From Ahaetulla prasina (taxonomy: Eukaryota; Chordata; Lepidosauria; Squamata; Colubridae): DNA of 64,000 nucleotides. The notes beneath the pieces are model-generated. The model made no database searches. It saw only the letters and a program-made list of their open reading frames with translations, and was not told the origin of the DNA. The translations under genes and the position numbers were made by a program. Position 1 is the stretch's first letter; each line of letters begins with the position of its first letter. The stretch lies in NCBI RefSeq assembly GCF_028640845.1, contig NC_080546.1, positions 74,060,051 through 74,124,050 on the forward strand, in the 5' to 3' direction. Shown here one piece after another: positions 53,590-63,087 of this stretch.

Positions 53590-54110
53590 TGTCGTGTCCC
53601 ACTCCTCCGCTGACGGCCGGGTCAGGGAAATCCGAATCAGGTGTGCCTCTGCAGCTCTGCCAAAGTCCTAGCAAAGTCCTCAGGGCAGGCAGGAGATCAG
53701 AAAGTGACTTCAGCAAGATATGTTTAGACTTTGCCTGACTCAGAGAATGCCAGAAAGCAGATCCTTTATATAGGCCATGGGGTGTGGCTCCATGACTCAG
53801 CATTTATCCAGGCCTGCCCCTCCCTTCCTTCTGTTGCCTCCGCCTATCAAGTCTTCTGACGTTGGGGTCACTCCAATCGGCAGCTGTTGGCAATTGACCT
53901 CCCTCAGGCTCACATGCTGTGGAGGAGGGGGAGGGGTCTAGTTGCTCCGTTTGCCTGGGCATGGAGCCAGAGCTGGGGGCTGGAGGTATTTCTTCTTCTT
54001 CAGCCTGTCTGGGCATGGAGCCAGGGCTGGGGGCTGGACTAGACCATTCCTCCGTGTTCGGAAGCAGATAAGAAGACCCCGGCTGAGGTGAGATTGGACG
54101 AGACACAACA
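53590..54110 (-). mobile_element. Solo LTR (521 bp, 5-bp TSD) inside CR1
   Basis: Plus-strand ends TGTCGTGTCCCAC and CGAGACACAACA; TSD CCTCT at 53585-53589 and 54111-54115. On the minus strand it starts TGTTGTGTCTCG and has a TATATAAAGG TATA-like box at about 53765-53775 (reverse), with a duplicated 48-bp GGGCATGGAGCCAG unit upstream. No internal retroviral genes. The 105-codon open frame here lies within U3 and is not a gene. Confidence 0.82.
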
Positions 54111-54240
54111 CCTCTTTCCAAATTTGGGACTTATACAGTTTGTCTTTCAGTTTATCCCAGAGATCTTTGTGCAACCATGCTGGTGTCTTCTTGGATTTGT
54201 GGTTTTTCTTTTTCAATGGCATTGTGTTAGAGTGGAACTT

Positions 54241-54707
54241 TCATGACTTCCAAAGCATAAAATTGTAGTGTGAAAAAGATAAACTATTCCTTTTCCAATA
54301 ATTCTCTATGTTTGTCCAAAAGTTTTTAATAGAGATCTTCAACTTATAAATAGCCAAGTGAAATGATTAACGTAAATAATTTTTTTTCAGGATGTTTTAG
54401 GGGCCAAGTGAAATTCTACACATTTCTTCTCAGCTAAAGAAAATGTCATTGAAGGCTACTTGACCACTGTCAGCCTCCCAGAGATATTTATTGGCTAGTG
54501 TGAATGAAGTTAATAAATAGGATAATGCTGTCCAAGTACGTTAGTTGCAGTAGTTTGTTACGAAGTCTGACAAATAAATTTATTTAAATAAATATCGGAT
54601 AGTCATTAAATATATATGTATATTAACTTGGCTACATGAAAAACATTCATTCCCTGTTTCTTTCAAAATATAACTGCAATGTAAGATACATGCATGAAAC
54701 TGCTCTG

Positions 54708-54759
<52 letters not shown>

Positions 54760-54835
54760 TATCTATCCATCCATCCATCCATCCATCTATCTATCATCTA
54801 TCTAATCAGAAGTAACTATAAGATTGAGGTGATAC
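54241..54835. other. Unique sequence with an ATCT/ATCC array
   Basis: (CTAT)n then (CCAT)n then (CTAT)n at about 54709-54800. The remainder unassigned. Confidence 0.6.
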
Positions 54836-55240
54836 CAGTGGTGGGATTCAAGTAATTTTTTCTTCTTTATTCAAAAAGTTTTACAGAAATTTCCCCCTCT
54901 CCCCCTCCCCTCCCCCCTCCCCCCCCGACTTCCCGGAATGAGCACAAGGTATAGTTAAAAATAAAACAAACATATGCTAAAAAAATTTCGTCCCAAGTTA
55001 ATTATACCCCTACAATCATCAATTCCTAACTTCCCCCAAAAACAATCAAAAATAATACATCATAATCATTCAAAAACAGTCTGATAACTCTTAGTCTGAT
55101 ATCTACTTTGGGGATTCAAGTAATTTAACAACCGGTTCTCTGCCCTAATGATTTCTTCCAACAAGCAGTTTGCCAATCTGTTCAGAAAGTTAACAACCGG
55201 TTCTCCCGAAGTGGTGTGAACTGGTTGAATCCCACCACTG
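54836..55240. mobile_element. hAT-type family W element carrying an L1-type insertion
   Basis: Outer ends CAGTGGTGGGATTCAAGT and TGAATCCCACCACTG with a perfect TSD GGTGATAC (54828-54835, 55241-55248). Removing 54859-55126 (the L1-type insert plus one TSD copy) restores the 137-bp form seen at 17029 and 59683. Confidence 0.9.
54859..55111 (-). mobile_element. L1-type 3' UTR insertion
   Basis: 253 bp starting with a T-rich edge (A-tail on minus) and containing a C-rich CCCCTCCCC block. Bracketed by 15-bp direct repeats GGATTCAAGTAATTT (54844-54858, 55112-55126) that belong to the host hAT element. TSD length and tail fit L1 target-primed integration; family inferred. Confidence 0.75.
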
Positions 55241-55248
55241 GGTGATAC

Positions 55249-55893
55249 ATTACAGGAATTTGTAATGTAAATACATTTATATTCCCAATTTTGTATATAA
55301 TAAGTATTAGCGTATACACACACTTGATATATAAACATCTATCTAAAAGGGCCTAGCAAAATTGACCAGTCTTGACCAGAAATATACTAATTATATTTGC
55401 AATTGACATGTTCGGTGGATGTATGCATGTGGGAAAATTAACCTCTGGGTTCCACCAAAGAAGTAATCAATTATAGTTGTACAAGGAAGTGCTTAAAATT
55501 CAATAAACTCTGTTCTTCATTTTAACCTTCTATTTTTTTTTTAAAAAAAATTGCAGCTGTAAAATTAAAACTAACCTATTGTACCAATTTCTGCTACTTT
55601 CTAACTGAAGAAATAAAACAGCGACAGTTATATTTAATTGCTGTGTTCCAGAGCAGAGCAATTTAAAAATTACTGTTAACTTGGATATTTTTAAATAATA
55701 ATCTGCTACATAATTTAAGATAAATTAAACCAATTTATATTAAAGAAAGTAATGATGATAAAAGTTCCTTAAATAAATGTAGTCAAGATACTTTTTATTT
55801 TGTGTAAGTGGCCCATTCACAGCCAAGATATGCTAGTTGATTGTTGTTGTTCTTTTTACCTGCATAAAAACCTACATAAAACTACATAAAATA
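55249..55893. other. Unique AT-rich sequence, nothing recognised
   Basis: No feature seen. Confidence 0.4.
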
Positions 55894-56880
55894 AAAACCA
55901 GTTTAGTGTAGTAGTTAAGATACAAGACTTGACAGTTGCTTACAAGGAGAACCTCTATAAAATGTTTTATTGGTGGTATTTATCACCAGCCAGATTGGCT
56001 AAGGTGTTCTCAAACCAATCACCGGAGTGTTGGAAATGGGGCTATAAGCAGGGAACGTTCTACTACATGTGGTGGACCTGTCCCAAAATTTAAAAATATT
56101 GATGTGAGATAAGAAAGTGGTTGGAAGAGATAACCGAACAGAGGATAGAGTTGAGGCCAGAACTGTTTCTCCTGGGTATTTTTGACGGGAAAATGGGGAA
56201 AGAATTACAATATTTAATGTTACATATCTTAATCACAAGTAGAATTGTTCTAGCACAGAATTGGAAACAAACAGATACACCTCCCGACCAAATTATAATA
56301 AGGAAAATTTATAATGTGCAGAGATGGATAGACTGTCTATGGAAATGAAGGAGAGGGAAGAAACGGAGTACTATCACATTTGGAATAGATGGTATTCCTG
56401 GCTTGAGAGTAAACGTAAAACTTAAGATATAAGATGTAAAAATATAATATATACATTGTAAAATTTATGAGAAATATATGATACCGATTTGTGAGAAGTT
56501 GTAACAATAACTTAAATAAGGATATAATTTAGGATAGTGATATATAGAAGTAGGATTTATGTAAATATAACTGTTACAAAAGCTATAGATACTGATATGG
56601 AAAAGCTGTTATAAGTGTAAATTTGTGTCTTGTGTTTTAAATGTTGGAAAATTCAATAAATATTATTTTTTTAAAAAAAGATACAAGACTTGAAACTGGG
56701 AAACTATGAGTTCTAGTCCTGCCTTAAGTAAAAAAAACAGCTGGATTATTTTAGGCCTGTCGCGCTCTCATCCTCTGAAAAATGCAATACCCAACCACAT
56801 CTGAAAATCTTGCCAAGAAAACTGCAATGACTTTTTTAAGCAGTCTCCAGAAATTAAAACTGACTTGAAGGCCCAACCTC
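55894..56880 (+). repeat. tRNA-derived SINE family C, split by an L1 3' end
   Basis: Head AAAACCAGTTTAGTGTAGTAG and TTAAGATACAAGACTT, then after the L1 AAACTGGGAAACTATGAGTT, CTAGTCCTGCCTTA (B-box-like), AAATCTTGCCAAGAAAACTG and CAGTCTCCAGAA. One SINE of about 250 bp once the 56-kb L1 is removed. Confidence 0.7.
55933..56677 (+). mobile_element. L1 LINE 3' end (ORF2 C-terminus and 3' UTR)
   Basis: Encodes the L1 ORF2 Cys-rich C-terminal region: FYWWYLSPARLAKVF, CWKWG, GTFYYMWWTCP, then ELFLLGIFDGKM, ILITSRIVLAQNWK and stop near 56348. The C-X2-C/H-X-C-like pattern (CWKWGYKQGTFYYMWWTC) is typical. A 330-bp AT-rich 3' UTR and A-tail follow. A perfect 16-bp TSD, AAGATACAAGACTTGA, lies at 55917-55932 and 56678-56693. 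One in-frame stop after CPKI shows decay. Confidence 0.9.
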
Positions 56881-57080
56881 CCCACTCACAGTCAACAGTT
56901 GTCATAAGGAAGATTTACTTGGTAGCTGCCATTGTTTTACAGTGTTATTCTAGTGTTGTACAGTTCTTCTTTGATAATGATGATGATGATATCTATTGAA
57001 ACATTATGATTTTCAGCAATTCTGTATCTACTTTAACAAAGAGAAGGACTTGGGGTGATATGATAGCAGTCTTCCAGTAT

Positions 57081-57281
57081 TACTGCAGGCTGACTACCAG
57101 CTGACTGCAATTTGGCAGTTCAAATCTCACCAGGCTCAAGGTTGACTCAGCCTTCCCTCCTTCTGAGATGGGTAAAATGAGGACCCAAATTGTTGGGGGC
57201 AATAGGCTGACTCTGTAAACTGCTTAGAGAGGGCTGTAAAGCACTATAAAGCGGTATATAAGTCTAAGTACTATTGCTATT
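57081..57281 (+). repeat. tRNA-derived SINE, family A, 5' truncated
   Basis: Starts within the head (TACTGCAGGCTGACTACC), keeps B-box GCAGTTCAAATC, body and TATTGC tail. Host CR1 reads CCAGTATT then TTGAGGGG across it. Confidence 0.82.
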
Positions 57282-57330
57282 GCTATTTGAGGGGCTGTCA
57301 GAGAAAAAACAGGGTCTACTTATTCTCCAA

Positions 57331-57654
57331 GGATGTGGTGGCTCACTGGCTAAGATGCTGAGCTTCTCAATTAAAAGGTCGGCAGTTGAGCGGTTCGAAT
57401 CCCTAGTGCCACATAACAGAGTGAGCTCCCATTACTTGTCCCAGCTTCTGCCAACCTAGCAGTTTAAAAGTACATAAAAAATGCAAGTAGAAAATAGGGA
57501 CCACCTTTGGTGGGAAGGTAACAGCGTTCCGTGCGCCTTTGGCATTGAGTCATGCCAGGCATGGAGACATCTTTGGACAGCACTGGCTCTTCAGCTTTGA
57601 AACAGAGATGAGCACCGTCCCCTAGCACATATGTGCGAGGGGAACCTTTACCTT
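57331..57654 (+). repeat. tRNA-derived SINE, family B
   Basis: GGATGTGGTGGCTCACTGGC head, B-box GCGGTTCGAATCC, AATAGGGACCACCTTTGGTG body, tail CACATATGTGCGAGGGGAACC and CTTTACC. TSD ACTTATTCTCCAA (57318-57330 and 57655-57667) in CR1 sequence. Confidence 0.9.
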
Positions 57655-57905
57655 ACTTATTCTCCAAAGTACCTGAGGGCATGACAAGACATAATGGGTG
57701 GAAGAACATTAGAGAGAGATCCAATCTAGAACTAAGGAGAAATTTGCTGACAATAAGAACAACTAATCAGTGAAACAACTTTCCTCTAGAAAGTATAGGT
57801 GCTTCATCAATGAAGGTTTTCCAGAAGACACTGGAAAACCATTTGTCCAAAATGATATAGGATCTCCTCCACGGGCTGGACTAAAAAACCTCCTGATATT
57901 CTATG

Positions 57906-58985
57906 GATCAGCTCTTTCCACATTTTTCAAACTTGTATGGCTTGATTCCAGACACGGCTGAAAGTATTAGTTTTGTGAATGCATCATCATGCTAACAACT
58001 GTCTGCAAGTAGAATAAAAAAGCAGCCACCCACAGTTGGGTGCTTTTCAGGAGGTGTAACCTTCAGCAAGCTTTCTGTGTTTACATGGATTGATAAATAT
58101 ATTAAGAAAAGCCATTGACAAATATCCAGGCCACAGGATGCCAGCTTTTCAGTCCAGGCTAGTATCTTTTATCCAGATATAAATGGTTGGGTTTTTAGTT
58201 TTAATTACAGCAGATTACTTGAAACAAGTTTTGGGTTTTGGGTGGAAAATGCAAATAATAAATTCTTCCGAATATTTTACAGAGACCATTATTTTGTATG
58301 GCATCCTACAGTACCTCTACTGACTCTTAAATGTAGTAAGTAATTTAAATGTTCTTTCAAAGCAAAAAGTCACGAAGTTGATTAGGAATGAATCACATCA
58401 GAAGTGCACAATTACGTTCAAAGGCTACAGGAAGAGGATATTGTCTTCCCTCAGTGAGTCTACAAAGGAAAGAAAAAAAATTAAAAGGTAGCAATTAGCA
58501 GTATGAAAGAAAAATGCAAATGTTCTTTTTGCAGAATTGAGGAGAAAAAAGAATGTAGCAGTCAGCTAAAACAGGGTGATCATATACAGAAGCTTGCTTG
58601 CCACTATTTGTAACTGAAATTTGTAATGTCTAGGGATGATATATCAGTATTACGCAGAAATGTAATGCTTTTGGCTTAATCAGGACCATTTGCAGACATT
58701 CTGGAAAATATGTTTCTATGGAGTCACTTCTCTTTGTGAGATTTGACATTAATAAGGTTCCAAGTAATGCTGTTAAGTAACTGGGCTTAGGCACCCTTTT
58801 ATGTTCTCAATATCTTCTAAGCAATGGTCATTGTTCATGTTAATTATTAATTATTGAAATAACAAGATTTTGGCACAATGAAAGAAGTACCAAATTATAT
58901 AATCAACAGTGGACCTTGCATCAATTAGTATTGATGCTAACAACTGCCTGCAAGTAGAATAAAAAAGCTGCCACCCACAGTTCCA
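57906..58985. other. Unique sequence; short duplicated phrase
   Basis: No genes. The phrase GCTAACAACTGTCTGCAAGTAGAATAAAAAAGCAGCCACCCACAGTT (57990-58035) recurs almost exactly at 58933-58982, 0.94 kb away, directly before the Rex1 array. Confidence 0.55.
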
Positions 58986-58991
58986 AAAACA

Positions 58992-59084
58992 TAGAATAGA
59001 ATAGAATAGAATAGAATAGAATAGAATAGAATAGAATAGAATAGAATAGAATAGAATAGAATAGAATAGAATAGAATTCTTTAT
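58992..59084. repeat. (ATAGA)n array at a Rex1-like 3' end
   Basis: About 18 pentamers running into ATTCTTTATTGGCCAAG, the inverted Rex1 terminus. Confidence 0.95.
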
Positions 59085-59094
59085 TGGCCAAGTT

Positions 59095-60167
59095 GCCAAT
59101 TGTCTAAAACTTGGCAACTCCAAATCTCAACCAGCAAATGCTCAGCCTTACATATTGGAAAAAAGAACCCAAATACTAAGTACATGCTTGATGGACATTA
59201 CCTTACAGATGACCCTCACCCTGTTAAAGACCTTGGAGTTTTAATATAAAATAATCTAAGTGCCAAAGCCCACTGCAACTACATCGCAAAAAAGGCTCTA
59301 AGAGTTGTAAACCTAATCTTGTGTAGCTTCTTTTCCAAAAACACTACACTACTAACCAGAGCATATAAAACATTTGCTAGACCAATTCTTGAATACAGCT
59401 TGCCTGTCTGGAACCCATACCACATTTCTGACATCAACACAATTGAACGTGTCCAGAAATATTTTACAAGAAGAGTTCTCCACTCCTCTGAAAACAACAA
59501 AATACCTTATGCCACCAGACTTGAAATCCTAGGTTTAGAAAACTTAGAACTCTGCCGCCTCTAACAGGACCTGTGCTTAACTCATAGAAACATCTATTGC
59601 AATGTCCTTCCTGTTGAAAACTAATTCAGCTTCAATCACAACAATACAAGAGCAAACAATAGATTTAAACTTAATGTTAACCCAGTGGTGGGATTCAGCC
59701 AGTTCGCACCACTTTGGGAGAACCGGTTGTTAACTTTCTGAGCAGTTTGGTGAACTGGTTGTTGGAAGAAGTCATTAAGACAGAGAACCGGTTGTTAAAT
59801 TATTTGAATCCCACCACTGTGTTAACCGCTTCAAACTTGATTGCAGAAAATATGATTTCTGTAACAGAGTCATTAACAATTGGAACACACTACCTGACTC
59901 TGTGATCTCTTCACAAAATGCCAATTTTTTTTGCCAAAAACTATCTACTATTGACCTTACCCCATTCCTAAGAGGACTGTAAGAGGCGTGCATAAGAGTA
60001 CAAAAGTACCTACCATTCCTGTCCTATTGTTTCTTTTCATTATATCCAATTAATATAGTTATTACATACGTATGTTCATATATATGCTTATATATTACAT
60101 AGCTATTTCATTTCATGTTAATGCCTATATATATTGATATAACAAATAAAATAAATAAAAAAATAAA
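59095..60167 (+). mobile_element. Jockey-group LINE 3' end inside Rex1
   Basis: Same family as 38620-42113: HCNYIAKKALRVVNL, FSKNTTLLTRAYKTFARPIL, EYSLPVWNPYHISDINTIE, VQKYFTRRVLHSSENNKIPY in a nearly open frame (59319-59564), a family W hAT at 59683, then C-terminal WNTLPDSVI and 3' UTR ending in AATAAATAAAAAAATAAAA. RT catalytic region absent. Confidence 0.85.
59683..59819. mobile_element. hAT-type MITE, family W, 137-bp core form
   Basis: Ends CAGTGGTGGGATTCAGCC and TTTGAATCCCACCACTG; perfect TSD TGTTAACC (59675-59682, 59820-59827). Reverse-oriented equivalent of the 17029 copy. The LINE codons read through once it is removed. Confidence 0.93.
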
Positions 60168-60393
60168 AAAGTGTGATTGGACACACAAGGAGTTTGTCTT
60201 GGTGCATACGCTCTCAGTGTACATAAAAGAAAAGATACGTTCATCAAGAATCATAAGGTACAACACTTAATGATAGTCATAGGGTACAAAAAGCAATCAG
60301 GAAACAATATCAGTATAAATCATAAGCAACAAAGTTACAGTCATACAGTCATAAGTGGAAGGAGGTGGGTGATGGGAACAATGAGAAGATTAA

Positions 60394-60720
60394 TAAGGTA
60401 AAGGTAAAGGTTCCCCTTGCACATACGTGCTAGTCGTTGCCGACTCTAGGGGGCGGTGCTCATCTCCGTTTCAAAGCCGAAAAGCCAGCACTGTCCGAAG
60501 ACGTCTCCGTGGTCATGTGGCTGGCATGACTCAATGCCAAAGGTGCACGGAACGCTGTTATCTTCCCACCAAAGGTGGTCCCTATTTTTTCTACTTGCAT
60601 TTTTACGTGCTTTCAAAACTGCTAGGTTGGCAGAAGCTGGGACAAGTAACGGGAGCTCACCCCGTTACACGGCAGCACTAGGATTCGAACCGCTGAGCTG
60701 CCGACCTTTCGATCGACAAT
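60394..60720 (-). repeat. tRNA-derived SINE, family B
   Basis: Minus strand: GTCGGCAGCTCAGCGGTTCG head and B-box, body GTAACGGGGTGAGCTCCCG, tail CACGTATGTGCAAGGGGAACC and CTTTACC units. Inserted in the Rex1 3' UTR. Confidence 0.88.
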
Positions 60721-60830
60721 CTCAACATCCTATTAATCCTATTAATATTAATTAATTAATATTAATTAATTAATTAATCCTATTAATATTAATACTATTA
60801 ATACTATTAATCCTAGAAGATTAATAGTGC
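60721..60830. repeat. ATTA/ATTAAT-rich low-complexity tract
   Basis: Repeated TATTAATCC and ATTAATTA units, probably an expansion of the SINE target sequence (AGATTAATA occurs at both sides). Confidence 0.7.
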
Positions 60831-60884
60831 AGATTTAGTCAATAGTTTGACAGTGTTGAGGGAATTATTTGTTTAGCAGAGTGA

Positions 60885-60955
60885 TGGAAAAAACTGTTCT
60901 TGTGTCAGGAAAAAACTGTTCTTGTGTTGGAAAAAAACTGTTCTTGTGTCTAGTT
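60885..60955. repeat. Three tandem copies of a roughly 22-bp unit
   Basis: GGAAAAAACTGTTCTTGTGT occurs three times in a row with small spacers, whereas other Rex1 copies have it once. Confidence 0.85.
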
Positions 60956-61004
60956 GTTCTGATGTGCGGTGCTCTGTAGCATCGTTTTGAGGGTAGGAGT
61001 TGAA

Positions 61005-61528
61005 AGTTGAGCAAGGGCAAGAGTCCACAAGTGATGGCTGAATTTCACGGGAAGAAACACAAGTCAAGGCTCGGTTTATCCAAGGCTGGGGACATGCATG
61101 CCAAAGCAAAACAATTGTTCCCGACAAAGGCAAACTCTCCCAGCCTCTGCTTAAGTCAACCCAAGCCAGGTGTTCCTTGTAAGGTTGGGTGGACCTCCTT
61201 TGAGTTTGCCTCTGCTCTACTCTCCATGCCCTCAGAGCAAGTGGGGCATGCAGATGTTCCTCATCAGAGGGAATCTGAACACCACTGCCCATCTGCAGCC
61301 GATCCTTCCCTGTGTCTGTGAAGGCAGGAGGCACCCTGTCCAGTTGACCACCTTCCCCAGTGTCTGAGGGGCCTTGTCCTCAGCCCCTGGCATTTCCAAA
61401 CATTCCAGAGAAGATGTGCCATGCCCGTTGGAAGTTGCTGATTCCAGTTTCTTCTTCTCCGGGCTTTGATGAGGCCTTCTCATTTGGGGTAAGAATAGAA
61501 TTAGGTAGAGATGTGTAAGGGTGAAAAT
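61005..61528. other. Unassigned GC-moderate block
   Basis: About 490 bp that does not match Rex1. Composition and lack of ORFs recall an LTR or old repeat, but no ends were found. Open frames are featureless. Confidence 0.3.
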
Positions 61529-61772
61529 AAGGGGTCAAATCGAGCAGGTTCTGACAGGTTCTGGAGAACCGGTAGTGGAAATTTTGAGTAGTTCAGAGAA
61601 CTGGTAAATACCACCACTGGCTGACCCCAGAGTGGGGTGGAAATGGACATTTTGCAATATCCTTCCCCCAGCAGTGGGAAAGGAATGGGGATTTTGCAGT
61701 ATCCTTCCCCTGCCACGCCCACCAAGCCATGCCCACCGAACTGGTAGTAAAAGAAATTGGATTTCACCACTG
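61529..61772. mobile_element. hAT-type element, family W, 244 bp
   Basis: Left end AAGGGGTCAAATCGAGC (diverged), right end GGATTTCACCACTG; flanks GTGAAAAT (61521-61528) and GTGAAGAT (61773-61780), 7 of 8. The interior GGAGAACCGGTAGTGG, tandem ATTTTGCARTATCCTTCCCC units and CCACGCCCACC match 6815 and 15235. Confidence 0.8.
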
Positions 61773-61780
61773 GTGAAGAT

Positions 61781-62205
61781 CCCATGTAGAACTCTGGCAT
61801 AAAGCAGGCGGTTATGTTTATTTCTTCCTTATTGTAGTTACAATTAAAAAAACATGTCCTTTTACAGTATAATGAATAGAAAAATCTACTCTCCTTATGG
61901 AAGAATAACTGATTCTAAATGCCCCTTGATATTCAAAGTTTGCTGATGCATGCTTCTTGTCTTCATTAAAGTAAGCAAGAAAGTGCTCCCCAATCTGCTA
62001 AGACAAGGGTTGGTAAACATTTTGTGTTTTGAGATGGCCAAGTTGGGAGTTACATACATGTCAGCACACATTGATACCGATCTATTAATATTTATTCGTT
62101 GATATCAACAAAACACACAGAACATCTTAACAGAATGTCTGAGAGAAAAGCTTCAACCTTTTCCCATTAAGTAAAATTGCTACTGATTGCTGGGATAGAT
62201 AGATG
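61781..62205. other. Unique sequence, nothing recognised
   Basis: No feature seen. Confidence 0.4.
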
Positions 62206-63087
62206 GGGATAGATGGGGAACTCATCAAATTTGCAGATGACACCAAGCTGGCAGGAATAGCCAACACTCCAGAAGATAGGCTCAAGATGCAGAAGGATCT
62301 TGACAGACTTGAACATTGGGCGCTATCTATCAAAATGAAATTCAACAGTGAAAAAAGTAAGGTTCTACATTTAGGCCAAAAAAATAAAATGCACAGGTAC
62401 CGTATATGTGGTACCTTGCTCAATAGTAGTAACTGAGAGGGATCTTGGAGTCCTAGTGGACAACCATTTAGATATGAGCCAGCAGTGTGCAGCAGCTGCC
62501 AAAAAAGCCAACCCAGTTCTGGGCTACATAAACAGAGGGATAGAATCAAGATCACATGAAGTGTTAATACCACTTTATAATGCCTTGGTAAGACCACACT
62601 TGGAATATTGCATCCAGTTTTGCTCGCCATGATGTAAAAAAGATGTTGAGACTCTAGAAAGAGTGCAGAAAAGAGCAACAAAGATGATTAGGGGACTGGA
62701 GGCCAAAACATATGAAGAACGGTTGCAGGAACTGGGCATAGCTAGTTTAATAAAAAGGACTAGGGGAGACATGATAGCAGTGTTCCAGTATGTCAGGGGC
62801 TGCCACAAAGAAGATGGAGTCAAACTATTCTCCAAAGCACCTGAGGGTAGAACAAGAAGCAATGGGTGGAAACTAATCAAGGAGAGAAGCAACTTAGAAC
62901 TAAGGAGAAATTTCCTGACAGTTAGAACAATTAATAAGTGGAACAACTTGCCTGCAGAAGTTGTAAATTCTCCAACACTGGAAATTTTTAAGAAAACATT
63001 GGGTAGCCATTTGTCTGAAATGGTGTAGGGTTTCCTGCCTGGGCAGGGGATTGGACTAGAAGACCTCCAAGGTCCCTTCCAACTCTG
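62206..63087 (+). mobile_element. CR1 LINE 3' end, well preserved
   Basis: Starts just upstream of the RT catalytic box: GELIKFADDTKLAGIANT, LKMQKDLDRLEHWALSIKMK, then (shifted) [37 protein letters not shown] and, in a 121-codon frame (62663-63028), [44 protein letters not shown]-stop. The 3' UTR ends CCTTCCAACTCTGTTG and enters a TTATG array. The GTGTAGGG hAT site is unoccupied. Two or more shifts; no endonuclease. Confidence 0.9.

Larger units (their letters stand above)
51534..54240 (-). mobile_element. Longer CR1 LINE, interrupted by a CR1 and a solo LTR
   Basis: Minus strand, right to left: linker codons (MPLKKKNHKSKKTPAWLHK at about 54222), RT N-terminus in 53023-53334 (LLKELSDVISEPLYHVFKQS, DWKIADVVPILKK), the FADD-like region near 52600, RPHLEY-equivalent, [19 protein letters not shown] near 51780, and C-terminus to 51534. 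Interrupted at 51812-52211 (inverted CR1 tail) and 53590-54110 (LTR). Frames are heavily broken and the endonuclease is absent. Confidence 0.8.
57030..57905 (+). mobile_element. CR1 LINE 3' end, interrupted by two SINEs
   Basis: GGGGTGATATGATAGCAGTC, TTGAGGGGCTGTCAGAGAAA, then GAACTAAGGAGAAATTTGCTGAC and ATGATATAGGATCTCC, GGGCTGGACTAAAAAACC. SINE A at 57081-57281 and SINE B at 57331-57654 interrupt it. The usual hAT site (here GATATAGG) is empty in this copy. Confidence 0.8.
59085..61004 (-). mobile_element. Rex1-like LINE 3' end (minus), split by a LINE and a SINE
   Basis: TTCTTTATTGGCCAAG (59085-59095) continues at 60168 with GTGTGATTGGACACACAAGG, GCTCTCAGTGTACATAAAAG and, past the SINE at 60394-60720, CAGTGTTGAGGGAATTATTTG up to the GTTCTGATGTGCGGTGCTC region near 61000. 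Only 3' UTR and the last codons are represented. The sequence between 59095 and 60168 is an inserted jockey-group LINE. Confidence 0.75.

Noticed and set aside
53804..54121. 105-codon frame with PGSMPRQ repeats
   Set aside because: Lies in the U3 part of a solo LTR and arises from an internal 48-bp duplication.
54709..54800. Tandem repeats as a CRISPR-like array
   Set aside because: Simple ATCT/ATCC tetramers with no spacers; the host is a vertebrate.
10626..60720. tRNA-like heads with B boxes as tRNA genes
   Set aside because: They lack a complete cloverleaf and are followed by SINE bodies and LINE-type tails.
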